DNA of 6,718 nucleotides, taken from positions 1-6,718 of the forward strand of contig JALNWY010000163.1 in NCBI GenBank assembly GCA_023230665.1, written 5' to 3'. The notes under the pieces were generated by a model that made no database searches, was not told where the DNA came from, and saw only the letters and a list, made by a program, of their open reading frames with translations. Within the stretch, counting starts at the first letter, position 1; each line of letters opens with the position of its first letter. The position numbers and the translations under genes were made by a program. The DNA is from Deltaproteobacteria bacterium (GTDB lineage Bacteria; Desulfobacterota; Desulfomonilia; UBA1062). Of this stretch, positions 1 through 6,319 are shown in pieces.

Positions 1-150
1 CTGGATGCCACGGACGACAGCGCCGTCATGGAACAGGCCGGAGGAAGGGTTCGGGTCGTTCAGGGCGATCCCTTCAACATCAAGATCACGGTCGAGAAAG
101 ACCTGGAGATTGCGGAGGCCATGCTGACATGCCGTACCGGGTCGGTATAG
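1..150 (+). CDS. ispD: 2-C-methyl-D-erythritol 4-phosphate cytidylyltransferase, C-terminal end (partial)
   Basis: The gene runs in from outside the window. The last 49 codons are present, read in frame 1 and ending at TAG 148-150. IspD transfers CMP from CTP to methylerythritol 4-phosphate, the third step of the MEP isoprenoid pathway, in the cytoplasm. The visible part has the two family signatures near the C-terminus: TDD at codons 4-6 and NIKIT at codons 26-30, followed by a DL..AE helix. By alignment from memory, Thr4 and Lys28 correspond to E. coli Thr189 and Lys213, both active-site residues, so the retained part looks functional. The tail extends about eight residues beyond the usual AE..L end. 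The last 22 bases overlap the start of ispF in another frame, so this is two separate genes and not the fused IspDF enzyme seen in some proteobacteria. Confidence 0.9.
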   Translation: MDATDDSAVMEQAGGRVRVVQGDPFNIKITVEKDLEIAEAMLTCRTGSV

Positions 151-614
151 GTTACGACATTCATTGTCTGGTTCAGGGCCGGGCCCTTGTCCTGGGCGGG
201 GTCACCATCCCCTTTTCCAAGGGGCTGCTCGGGCATTCCGATGGCGACGTGGTGGTCCACGCCGTGTGTGACGCACTGCTCGGGGCGTGTGCGATCTCCG
301 ACATCGGGGTCCTGTTCCCCGACACTGCAGAACAGACCAAGGACATGTATTCTCTTGACATGCTCGGGATCATCCACGAAAGAATCCGGCAGGGATTCAC
401 GGTGGTCAATATCGACATCAACTGCATCTGCGAGCAGCCCAGGCTCGGGGAGTACCGTGACCGGATGGCCGCCAACATTGCAGGCGCATGCATGATCGAT
501 CCCGGAGATGTCTCGGTGAAGTTCCGGACTCACGAAGGTCTGGGAGAAATCGGCGCAGGCGAGGCCATTGCGGCCCAGGCCGTGGTTCTGGTAAAAAGAA
601 CTCTCGTCTTATAA
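129..614 (+). CDS. ispF: 2-C-methyl-D-erythritol 2,4-cyclodiphosphate synthase
   Basis: This 161-residue protein has the usual IspF length (E. coli 159). It is the MEP-pathway enzyme that cyclises CDP-methylerythritol 2-phosphate to the 2,4-cyclodiphosphate with release of CMP, acting as a cytoplasmic trimer. Visible signatures are GYDIH (8-12), HSDGDVVVH (36-44), DIG (58-60), FPDT (63-66) and the C-terminal GAGEAIAAQAV (142-151). The zinc ligands Asp10, His12 and His44 are all present, as are Thr134 and Glu136 of the TTTE motif. That motif reads RTHE here, and the trimer-axis residues equivalent to E. coli Phe139 and Arg142 are Glu140 and Ala143 (see findings). The ATG at 129 has GGAGG at 114-118, ten bases upstream and inside ispD, so translation is probably coupled to ispD. 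It is followed by cysS after 10 bases. Confidence 0.96.
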   Translation: MPYRVGIGYDIHCLVQGRALVLGGVTIPFSKGLLGHSDGDVVVHAVCDALLGACAISDIGVLFPDTAEQTKDMYSLDMLGIIHERIRQGFTVVNIDINCICEQPRLGEYRDRMAANIAGACMIDPGDVSVKFRTHEGLGEIGAGEAIAAQAVVLVKRTLVL

Positions 615-624
615 GGAGCGCGAT

Positions 625-2061
625 ATGAGCATATCCCTGTACAATACCCTCTCGAAGAAAAAAGAGCCTTTCGCCCCGCTTTCGGGGAACAAGGTGCGAA
701 TGTATGTCTGCGGCGTCACGGTATACGACATGTCCCACATCGGCCATGCCCGGTCCCTGGTCGTGTTCGACGTGATCGCCCGCTTCCTGCGCAGAAAAGG
801 CTATGACCTCACCTATGTACGCAACTTCACTGACGTTGATGACAAGATCATCGCCCGGGCCAATCAGCTGGGGTCCGGCTATAAGGAGATCGCCCAGAAA
901 TACATCGACGAATTCAACATCGATATGGAGACCCTCAAGGTAAAGCCCGCCGACATCGAACCTCGGGCGACCGAGTATATCGAGCACATCATCGCCATGA
1001 TCGTGAAGCTCGAATCAAAGGGCCTTGCCTATAAGGCTGCCGACGGCAGCGTTTACTTCGATGTCTCGGGCTTCCGGGAGTACGGCAAACTCAGCGGCAG
1101 GGACACCGAGGAGATGATCGCAGGCGCCCGGGTCGATATCGACGAAAACAAGAGAGACCCGCTCGACTTTGCCCTGTGGAAAAAGAGCAAGGAGGGAGAG
1201 CCCTGGTGGGAGAGCCCGTGGTCCAAGGGCAGACCCGGCTGGCACATCGAGTGCTCGGCCATGAGCACCCATCTCCTGGGCCCCACGCTCGACATCCACG
1301 GAGGCGGCAGGGACCTGGTCTTCCCGCACCATGAGAACGAGACGGCCCAGTCCGAGGGAACCTACGGGGTCCCGTTCGTCAGATACTGGGTGCACAACGG
1401 CTTTGTGACCGTGAGCGGCGAGAAGATGAGCAAATCGCTGGGCAACTTCCTCACCATCCGGGAGCTCGTCAAGGAGGTGCACCCGGAAGCCCTGCGCCTG
1501 CTCCTGGTCTCCCACCACTACCGCAGCCCCATCGATTTCTCCCCCGATGCGGTCCAGACCGCAAGTCAGGGCCTTATACGCTTCTATGAGATGCTCGACC
1601 GGGTGAACAGCATAGCGGCGACAGCCGGGGAATCGCGCATCAAACCCCTGGCAGAGTCATTCGAGCAGAGCTTTGACGAAGCCATGAGCGACGACTTCAA
1701 CACTGCCCTGGCCGTTGCCCATATCCACGAGCTCACCACCAAGATCAACAAGGCCCTCGACCAGAGCCCGGCCGTTTCCCATCAGGACAAGGCCGCGCTG
1801 AAGTCCGTGGTATCGCTGATCTCGGATGTCCTGGGCATCCTCGAGGAAACCCCGGGAGAGTTCCTCGACCGGATCAAGCGTTCCGGCATCGGCGAGACCG
1901 GCCTCACCACGCCTGAAATCGAAGCCCTGATCCAAGAGCGCAACGCAGCCAGAAAGGCAAAAGATTTCCAAAGGGCCGACGAGATCAGAGACACGCTCAA
2001 GGAAAAGGGCATCCAGCTCAAGGATGCCCCGGAAGGAACTCTCTGGGAAAAACTCCAATAG
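625..2061 (+). CDS. cysS: Cysteinyl-tRNA synthetase
   Basis: This class Ia aminoacyl-tRNA synthetase of 478 residues (E. coli 461) charges tRNA-Cys in the cytoplasm. The Rossmann catalytic domain carries the HIGH motif as HIGH (38-41) in CGVTVYDMSHIGHAR, and KMSKS at 267-271. The four zinc ligands that discriminate cysteine are all present: Cys29, Cys210 (WHIEC), His235 and Glu239 (PHHENE). Asp/Arg-rich segments 140-200 fit the connective-peptide region. The C-terminal part from about residue 310 is the helical DALR-type tRNA-binding region, ending with a typical ARKAKDFQRADEIR..L helix. The start is ATG 625 with AAGGAG at 613-618 overlapping the ispF stop (612-614), spacing six bases, which again suggests co-translation. 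Nothing looks truncated or altered. An ispF-cysS adjacency is a familiar arrangement in bacteria. Confidence 0.98.
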   Translation: MSISLYNTLSKKKEPFAPLSGNKVRMYVCGVTVYDMSHIGHARSLVVFDVIARFLRRKGYDLTYVRNFTDVDDKIIARANQLGSGYKEIAQKYIDEFNIDMETLKVKPADIEPRATEYIEHIIAMIVKLESKGLAYKAADGSVYFDVSGFREYGKLSGRDTEEMIAGARVDIDENKRDPLDFALWKKSKEGEPWWESPWSKGRPGWHIECSAMSTHLLGPTLDIHGGGRDLVFPHHENETAQSEGTYGVPFVRYWVHNGFVTVSGEKMSKSLGNFLTIRELVKEVHPEALRLLLVSHHYRSPIDFSPDAVQTASQGLIRFYEMLDRVNSIAATAGESRIKPLAESFEQSFDEAMSDDFNTALAVAHIHELTTKINKALDQSPAVSHQDKAALKSVVSLISDVLGILEETPGEFLDRIKRSGIGETGLTTPEIEALIQERNAARKAKDFQRADEIRDTLKEKGIQLKDAPEGTLWEKLQ

Positions 2062-2097
2062 CAAAAAAGAATTCAGAAACAGGATACCAGGCACATC

Positions 2098-4092
2098 ATG
2101 GGATTCAAGCTCGTTTCACCCTTTCAGCCGCAGGGGGACCAGCCCGGAGCCATCGACACCCTGACCGAGGGCATCGTCAAGGGCATCCGGGACCAGGTGC
2201 TCCTGGGAGTCACCGGATCAGGCAAGACCTTCACCATGGCATGCGTGATTGAGCGCATGAACCGGCCCGCGCTGGTCATCGCTCCGAACAAGATCCTCGC
2301 GGCCCAGCTCTATGGCGAGTTCCGGGAGCTCTTTCCGGACAACGCGGTTGAATATTTCGTGAGCTACTACGACTATTACCAGCCCGAGGCCTATGTGCCG
2401 TCTCGGGACCTCTACATAGAGAAGGACTCGGCCATCAACGAGGACATCGACAAGCTCAGGCACCGGGCCACCCGGGCCCTCTTCGAGCGGGAGGATTGCA
2501 TCATCGTGGCGTCCGTGTCGTGCATCTACGGCCTGGGCTCTCCCGAGGCGTACTCAGGCATGCTCCTCTACCTGGAGGAAGGCAGGGATTTAAGCCGCAA
2601 CGACATCCTGAAAAAGCTCGTGGAGATCCAGTATGAACGCAATGACTATGATTTCTCCCGCGGCACGTTCAGGGTCAGGGGAGATGTGATCGACATCTTC
2701 CCGGTCCACGAGGAGGACACAGCCATCCGGGTTGAACTCTTCGGAGACGACATCGAGTCGATCTGGCAGATCGACACCCTGCGAAACAAAAAACTCCGCA
2801 GGCTTTCCCACTTTCCCATCTACCCTGCCTCGCACTACGTGACTCCCCGGTCCCGGCTCCTCAATGCCCTGGACGGCATACGCGAGGAACTCAAGGAGCG
2901 CATCGCCTACTACCGTGCGGAGAACCGTCTCATCGAGGCGCAGCGGATCGAAGAACGCACCAGCTACGATCTGGAGATGCTCATGGAGACCGGGGCGTGC
3001 CGGGGCATCGAGAACTACTCCCGCCATCTTACCGGGCGGCTGCCCGGGCAGCCGCCGCCGACTCTCATGGACTATCTGCCCAAGAACACCATCGTATTCC
3101 TGGATGAGTCGCACGTGGGCGTGCCCCAGCTCATCGGCATGTACCGGGGAGATCATTCCCGGAAAGCCACCCTGGTGGACTACGGGTTCCGGCTGCCCTC
3201 GGCCCTGGACAACCGACCGCTCAGGTTCGACGAATTCAACTCTCTGGTGAACTCCCTGGTATATGTCTCGGCCACGCCCGGGGACTATGAGATCAAACAG
3301 GCAAAAGGCAGGATCATCGAACAGGTGGTGCGGCCCACCGGGCTGCTGGACCCGCAGATCGAGATCAGGCCGGCGAGTTCTCAGGTAGACGACCTGTTCC
3401 GCGAGATCACCAAACGGGTCGACGCCGGGGAGCGGGTGCTCGTCACCACGCTCACCAAGCATATGGCCGAGGAACTCACCGACTACTATCTCCAGCTCAA
3501 CCTCAGGGTGAAATACCTGCACTCCGACATCGAGACCCTGGAGCGTATCGAGATCATCAAGGGCCTGCGTGAAGGCAAGTTCGACGTGCTCGTGGGAATC
3601 AACCTCTTGCGCGAAGGCCTGGACATCCCTGAGGTATCGCTGGTGGCTATCCTCGATGCCGACAAGGAAGGTTTCCTGCGCTCGGAGCGATCGCTGATCC
3701 AGACTGCAGGCAGGGCAGCGAGAAACGTCAACGGCAAGGTGATCATGTATGCGGACACCCGCACCGACTCCATCGAGAAATCCACTTCCGAGACCCTGCG
3801 CCGCAGGGAGAAGCAAAAGGAGTACAACCGGCTCCACGGCATCACGCCCACCACGATCAAGAAGAACATCAGAGATATCCTTGCATCTATTTACGAGAGA
3901 GATTATGCAGACATGTCAGCGACCATAGGCACTTCTCTGGGCAAGGTGGAGGTGGGCAAGCTCAAGCAGACCATTGCCGAGCTTGATAAGAAGATGCACG
4001 AGGCTGCCGTGGACCTGCGGTTCGAAGAAGCGGCCGGTTTGAGGGACGAGATCAAGCGCCTCACCAGGATCGCACTGGTCACGGAGGGATAG
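2098..4092 (+). CDS. uvrB: UvrABC system protein B (excinuclease helicase-like subunit)
   Basis: At 664 residues (E. coli 673) this is full-length UvrB, the damage-verification subunit of nucleotide excision repair that is loaded by UvrA and recruits UvrC. Seen in order: Walker A GVTGSGKT (37-44); the beta-hairpin region rich in tyrosines, FVSYYDYYQPEAYVP (87-101), that inserts between DNA strands; the UvrA-interaction domain (about 150-250); the GRLPGQPPPTL stretch (313-323); the Walker B/DESH box (336-339); SATP (391-394); and helicase motifs V-VI, with LLREGLDIPEVSL (503-515) and QTAGRAARN (535-543). A C-terminal UVR coiled-coil (about 626-656, with RFEEAAGLRDEI), which contacts UvrC, closes the protein. 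ATG 2098 is preceded only by weak purine runs (AGGA 2081-2084, CCAGG 2087-2091). It was chosen because MGFKLVSPFQPQGDQP matches the family N-terminus. Initiation may therefore depend on coupling to cysS, 36 bases upstream. Confidence 0.98.
   Translation: MGFKLVSPFQPQGDQPGAIDTLTEGIVKGIRDQVLLGVTGSGKTFTMACVIERMNRPALVIAPNKILAAQLYGEFRELFPDNAVEYFVSYYDYYQPEAYVPSRDLYIEKDSAINEDIDKLRHRATRALFEREDCIIVASVSCIYGLGSPEAYSGMLLYLEEGRDLSRNDILKKLVEIQYERNDYDFSRGTFRVRGDVIDIFPVHEEDTAIRVELFGDDIESIWQIDTLRNKKLRRLSHFPIYPASHYVTPRSRLLNALDGIREELKERIAYYRAENRLIEAQRIEERTSYDLEMLMETGACRGIENYSRHLTGRLPGQPPPTLMDYLPKNTIVFLDESHVGVPQLIGMYRGDHSRKATLVDYGFRLPSALDNRPLRFDEFNSLVNSLVYVSATPGDYEIKQAKGRIIEQVVRPTGLLDPQIEIRPASSQVDDLFREITKRVDAGERVLVTTLTKHMAEELTDYYLQLNLRVKYLHSDIETLERIEIIKGLREGKFDVLVGINLLREGLDIPEVSLVAILDADKEGFLRSERSLIQTAGRAARNVNGKVIMYADTRTDSIEKSTSETLRRREKQKEYNRLHGITPTTIKKNIRDILASIYERDYADMSATIGTSLGKVEVGKLKQTIAELDKKMHEAAVDLRFEEAAGLRDEIKRLTRIALVTEG
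3035..3056. repeat. Perfect 22-base palindrome inside uvrB
   Basis: The half-site GGCGGCTGCCC (3035-3045) is followed with no spacer by its exact reverse complement (3046-3056). It lies in frame within uvrB codons for residues about 313-321 (G-R-L-P-G-Q-P-P-P), a stretch that is conserved at protein level in UvrB. Much of the symmetry could therefore follow from the Arg-Leu-Pro-Gly-Gln-Pro-Pro codons in a GC-rich genome. As RNA it would give a very stable stem. Whether it has any role is unknown. Confidence 0.85.
4083..4088 (+). promoter_or_regulatory. Ribosome binding site for the LPS kinase gene, inside the uvrB 3' end
   Basis: GGAGGG lies in the last codons of uvrB, seven to eight bases before the GTG at 4096. 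It settles the GTG as the start of the kinase gene. It also makes translation of the kinase likely to follow from ribosomes finishing uvrB, whose stop TAG is at 4090-4092. Confidence 0.75.
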
Positions 4093-4095
4093 GGC

Positions 4096-4809
4096 GTGAA
4101 TCGGACAGCCATCGAAAACCTGGGCTACGAGATACGGGAGGTCCCTCCGTACACCATCGTCTACCACCCCTCGCTCCCCCAGCTGCCTCACGTGCTGTCC
4201 GGCGGGCCCGTGCTCGGAACGGATACAGGCCTGAGCGGCAGGGCATCCATCCGGACCATGGAGCCGGGCCTGGTTATTCGCACCCTGACCCATGGCGGGG
4301 CACTGAGGAATGTATTCAAGGCGCGCTTTCTCACCCTCAACCGGAGCCTTCAGGAGCTTCAGAGCAGCGCGCACCTCATCTCGCAGGGCATCCCTACCCC
4401 GGAGATTGTGGGCATGCGGTTCAGAAAGAACGGCCTGTTCTACGCCATGGAGATCATCTCCCGGATGATCCCGGAATCAGTAGATCTGCTCGCCTTTCTG
4501 GAGCAGTGCCCGGATGACGGATCGGCTGTGATCCGAAAAACCGGTGCACTCATCCGCGCTATTCACCGGGCACGGGTCTACCACGCCGACCTCCACGTGA
4601 AAAACATTGTTCTGGACAAGGAACAAAACCCCTGGATCATTGACCTGGACAATGCCTACCGGTTCATCGACCTCCCCTTTATCCTGAGGTACAAGAACAC
4701 CAGGCGATTCATTCATTCTCTGAAGAAGTGGGACAAGAGAGGACGGATACGCCTGCCTTTTGGCTGGAAGCAGAGCTTCATGGACGGGTATGCCGGGCAG
4801 GAGCGGTAA
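4096..4809 (+). CDS. KdkA/WaaP-family lipopolysaccharide kinase (probable Kdo kinase)
   Basis: This 237-residue protein-kinase-fold enzyme of the Kdo/WaaP (InaA-like) family starts at GTG 4096. Family members phosphorylate Kdo or heptose of the LPS inner core at the cytoplasmic face of the inner membrane, using ATP. Visible features are a glycine-rich GLVIRTLTHGGALRNVF stretch (58-74) resembling the R-h-x-x-GG loop of KdkA; a helix with Glu87 (RSLQEL) and GIPTPE (98-103); a hinge around MEIISRMIP (118-126); the catalytic loop HADLHVKN (163-170) with Asp165 and Asn170; and the metal-binding IIDLD (181-185) with Asp183 in place of DFG/DFD. The C-terminus is basic (about 198-225), fitting membrane or LPS contact. 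There is no signal peptide or transmembrane segment. KdkA (Kdo 4-kinase) is the closest family I recognise, but WaaP-type heptose kinase cannot be excluded. It is the last gene of the rightward train. Confidence 0.8.
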   Translation: MNRTAIENLGYEIREVPPYTIVYHPSLPQLPHVLSGGPVLGTDTGLSGRASIRTMEPGLVIRTLTHGGALRNVFKARFLTLNRSLQELQSSAHLISQGIPTPEIVGMRFRKNGLFYAMEIISRMIPESVDLLAFLEQCPDDGSAVIRKTGALIRAIHRARVYHADLHVKNIVLDKEQNPWIIDLDNAYRFIDLPFILRYKNTRRFIHSLKKWDKRGRIRLPFGWKQSFMDGYAGQER

Positions 4810-4827
4810 GGCTTTGTATACATTTGC

Positions 4828-5556
4828 TCAACCCCCTTCGGCAAGCCCCCTGATCGCCTCTTTTACATCGTGCATGAGACGGTCCCTTGTCTCGATGGTA
4901 TATGCAGAGGCGTCGATGGGCATGCCGATGTTTACCCGGACGCCCTGGTCCAGAAAAAAATCCCAGGTGCCGGGTCTCAGTATCTTCTCGGAGCCGCTGA
5001 TGCCCACCGGAATGATCATGGCGCCCGTCTGGATGGCCACCATGAACCCTCCCTTTTTGAACTCCCCGATGACCCCGTCCCTGGACCTGGTTCCTTCCGG
5101 GGCGACCCAGAGCACGATCCCGCCCTTCATCTGCTCCCTGGCATAGTCCAGGTCCCTGATGGCCTGCGCGTGGTCGTGGCGGTCGATGGAGAGAAATTCC
5201 GCTGCCTTGAGGCCCTTTCCCCAGACAGGGACCTTGAAGAGCTCTTTTTTAGTGAGCATGCGTATGCTCCCTGGCAGAGACACGAAGATGAGCGGGATGT
5301 CGTAGTGGCTCCGGTGATTCGACATGACGATATAGGGAGTGCCCGGGTTCACCGTGACCTGGTGCGGATTGTCGACATGCACCCCGGCCCTGACGTTTTT
5401 CAGCAGAAATCCCGACCACCAGCGCAGCACCCTGTCGGCAAAACCCCGTTCGTATGTCCGTGTGAAACGCATGTACAGGGCCAGAACCGATATGCCCAGT
5501 GTCGCTGCAATGCCCTGGGCCATGATCCACGTCTTCCGAAAAAATGATGCCTTCAC
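4828..5556 (-). CDS. 1-acyl-sn-glycerol-3-phosphate acyltransferase (PlsC family)
   Basis: Starting from GTG at 5556-5554, this 242-residue protein belongs to the PlsC/LPLAT family. These inner-membrane enzymes acylate lysophosphatidic acid to phosphatidic acid in phospholipid synthesis, using acyl-ACP or acyl-CoA. All four family blocks are present: NHRSHYD (80-86, catalytic His81 and Asp86), FLSIDR (121-126), APEGTRSR (152-159) and IIPVGISG (181-188). A hydrophobic N-terminal segment (about 11-29) should be a membrane anchor. The GTG was chosen because AGGAGG lies nine bases upstream and the domain begins soon after. The reading frame stays open further upstream with an ATG at 5646-5644, but that has no ribosome site and would add a 30-residue basic, non-conserved extension. 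It is probably cotranscribed with the DUF3783 gene. The exact acyl acceptor cannot be read from sequence, so no symbol beyond the family is assigned. Confidence 0.9.
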   Translation of the reverse strand: MKASFFRKTWIMAQGIAATLGISVLALYMRFTRTYERGFADRVLRWWSGFLLKNVRAGVHVDNPHQVTVNPGTPYIVMSNHRSHYDIPLIFVSLPGSIRMLTKKELFKVPVWGKGLKAAEFLSIDRHDHAQAIRDLDYAREQMKGGIVLWVAPEGTRSRDGVIGEFKKGGFMVAIQTGAMIIPVGISGSEKILRPGTWDFFLDQGVRVNIGMPIDASAYTIETRDRLMHDVKEAIRGLAEGG

Positions 5557-5565
5557 CTGGTGCAA

Positions 5566-5571
5566 CCTCCT
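5566..5571 (-). promoter_or_regulatory. Ribosome binding site setting the GTG start of the PlsC-family gene
   Basis: On the minus strand AGGAGG (the plus strand reads CCTCCT) lies nine bases before GTG 5556-5554. No comparable site precedes the in-frame upstream ATG at 5646. This is the evidence for the shorter, 242-residue protein. Confidence 0.75.
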
Positions 5572-5619
5572 CTCTCCCTGCCCAGAGCTTAAAACGATCC
5601 GCCGGTGCCCGAGCTGCAG

Positions 5620-5638
5620 GCCCCGGCGTTTCCGGGGC
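5620..5638 (-). other. GC-rich inverted repeat between the DUF3783 gene and the PlsC-family gene
   Basis: Seven-base arms GCCCCGG and CCGGGGC are separated by five bases, in the 103-base gap between the two leftward genes. No T-run follows directly on the minus strand: the nearest is a TTTT about 25 bases on, at 5591-5594. This is therefore not a standard intrinsic terminator. It could slow polymerase or stabilise RNA ends between the two cistrons, or be chance in GC-rich DNA. A competing pairing of GCCGG (5601-5605) with CCGGC (5623-5627) exists. Confidence 0.4.
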
Positions 5639-5659
5639 TGATTCATGAAACGGCAGGCT

Positions 5660-6073
5660 TCAATGATCTGAATGCGGGCACGAGGTTCTCTTCTGCTTCT
5701 GCTCGGCTGTTTTTTTCTTGAAAAAATCACGCTCCTTGATGAGGTGCTCGGCGAGTTCTGAAAACGTCCATTCCATAGACTGCTTTGTCACCACGGCGTA
5801 AATGGGCTGGGGAAGGTTCCAGTCCTTTGCCTCGCGCATCACCCGGTGAATCACCGGCGCCTCGACCTGGTAAAAGAGCATGATCTTTTCACTGCACACA
5901 TATGCCTGATCCGACCTCTTGTCTGTAAACAGGATCTCGTGCACCCGAAGGTCTCCCTGGTCGGGTTCGATGACCTGGACCTCAGGGGCACCTACTGCCT
6001 GAAAGAACCTGTCGAGGGCCAGCATTTCCTCGTATGTATAGTTCCAGAGCAATACTCTGGGGCTGGTATTCAT
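5660..6073 (-). CDS. DUF3783 domain-containing protein of unknown function
   Basis: This is a 137-residue soluble protein with no signal peptide or membrane segment. The second half (about 63-115) matches my recollection of the DUF3783 family: a short strand ending in a hydrophobic core (KIMLFYQV), a helix, then IYAVVTKQSMEWTFSELAEHL (91-111), where A-V-x-T-x-x-x-x-W-T-x-x-E-L is the hallmark. The N-terminal half (RVLLWNYTYEEM, 6-17, and ALDRFFQAVG) looks like a small alpha/beta unit. The C-terminus (112-137) is lysine-rich, probably disordered, and ends in CPHSDH. I know of no established function for the family. The start is ATG 6073-6071 with AAGGAG (plus-strand CTCCTT 6080-6085) six bases upstream. 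It is the first gene of a leftward pair with the PlsC-family gene and is divergent from the zinc-ribbon gene. The domain call is by motif recognition only. Confidence 0.75.
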   Translation of the reverse strand: MNTSPRVLLWNYTYEEMLALDRFFQAVGAPEVQVIEPDQGDLRVHEILFTDKRSDQAYVCSEKIMLFYQVEAPVIHRVMREAKDWNLPQPIYAVVTKQSMEWTFSELAEHLIKERDFFKKKTAEQKQKRTSCPHSDH

Positions 6074-6319
6074 ATGCAGCTCCTTTTACTTTTAAGATAT
6101 TCCGGCTGCCCTTTCCTTCCCCGCTCTTTTATAAGGGTGTGACCGAGAGGATGCGGCCGGGCTATCTGACCTTAAAAAAGCGCAAGAAAAGAATGGAGTT
6201 AGAATATAGTATAGCAGGAAAGAAACATCAAGGGACAATTTTGCCGCGTTATGCTTTACTAATGATCCGGCTTTGTACTACCGATACAGAGGAGATATCA
6301 GACAGGAGGTAGCGTACCC
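6074..6319. other. Divergent intergenic region, AT-rich in the middle
   Basis: This 246-base stretch separates the leftward DUF3783 gene from the rightward zinc-ribbon gene and should hold both promoters. Positions 6171-6240 are about one third GC by eye, clearly lower than the genes. Minus-strand candidate: TTATAA at 6129-6134 resembles a -10 box, but I see no good -35 box at the right distance. Plus-strand candidate: TATAGT at 6205-6210 is one base from the -10 consensus, but has no -35 box 16-18 bases upstream. I see no sigma-54 type GG-N10-GC element. Short open frames here have no convincing ribosome site and no protein features, and I treat them as non-coding. Confidence 0.6.

Noticed and set aside
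418..987. A 189-codon minus-strand open frame spanning ispF and cysS
   Set aside because: It crosses the junction of two conserved plus-strand genes and has no protein signature.
2590..3837. A 415-codon open frame on the minus strand opposite uvrB
   Set aside because: It is fully antisense to a clearly conserved gene, and its translation shows no domain, only the low-complexity composition typical of antisense frames in GC-rich DNA.
4870..5547. A 225-codon plus-strand open frame opposite the acyltransferase gene
   Set aside because: It lies wholly within the PlsC-family gene, which carries all family motifs on the other strand. The plus-strand product is rich in Asp, His and Pro with no recognisable domain.
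5557..5646. Longer start for the PlsC-family protein at ATG 5646
   Set aside because: It has no ribosome site, the extension is basic and non-conserved and would span the hairpin, while GTG 5556 has AGGAGG at good spacing.
6205..6210. TATAGT as a definite promoter for the zinc-ribbon gene
   Set aside because: It is close to the -10 consensus, but no acceptable -35 hexamer lies 16-18 bases upstream, so it is mentioned only as a candidate within the intergenic region.
6034..6312. A 92-codon plus-strand open frame across the DUF3783 start and intergenic region
   Set aside because: It has no ribosome site and no domain, begins antisense to the DUF3783 gene and ends just before the real zinc-ribbon start.
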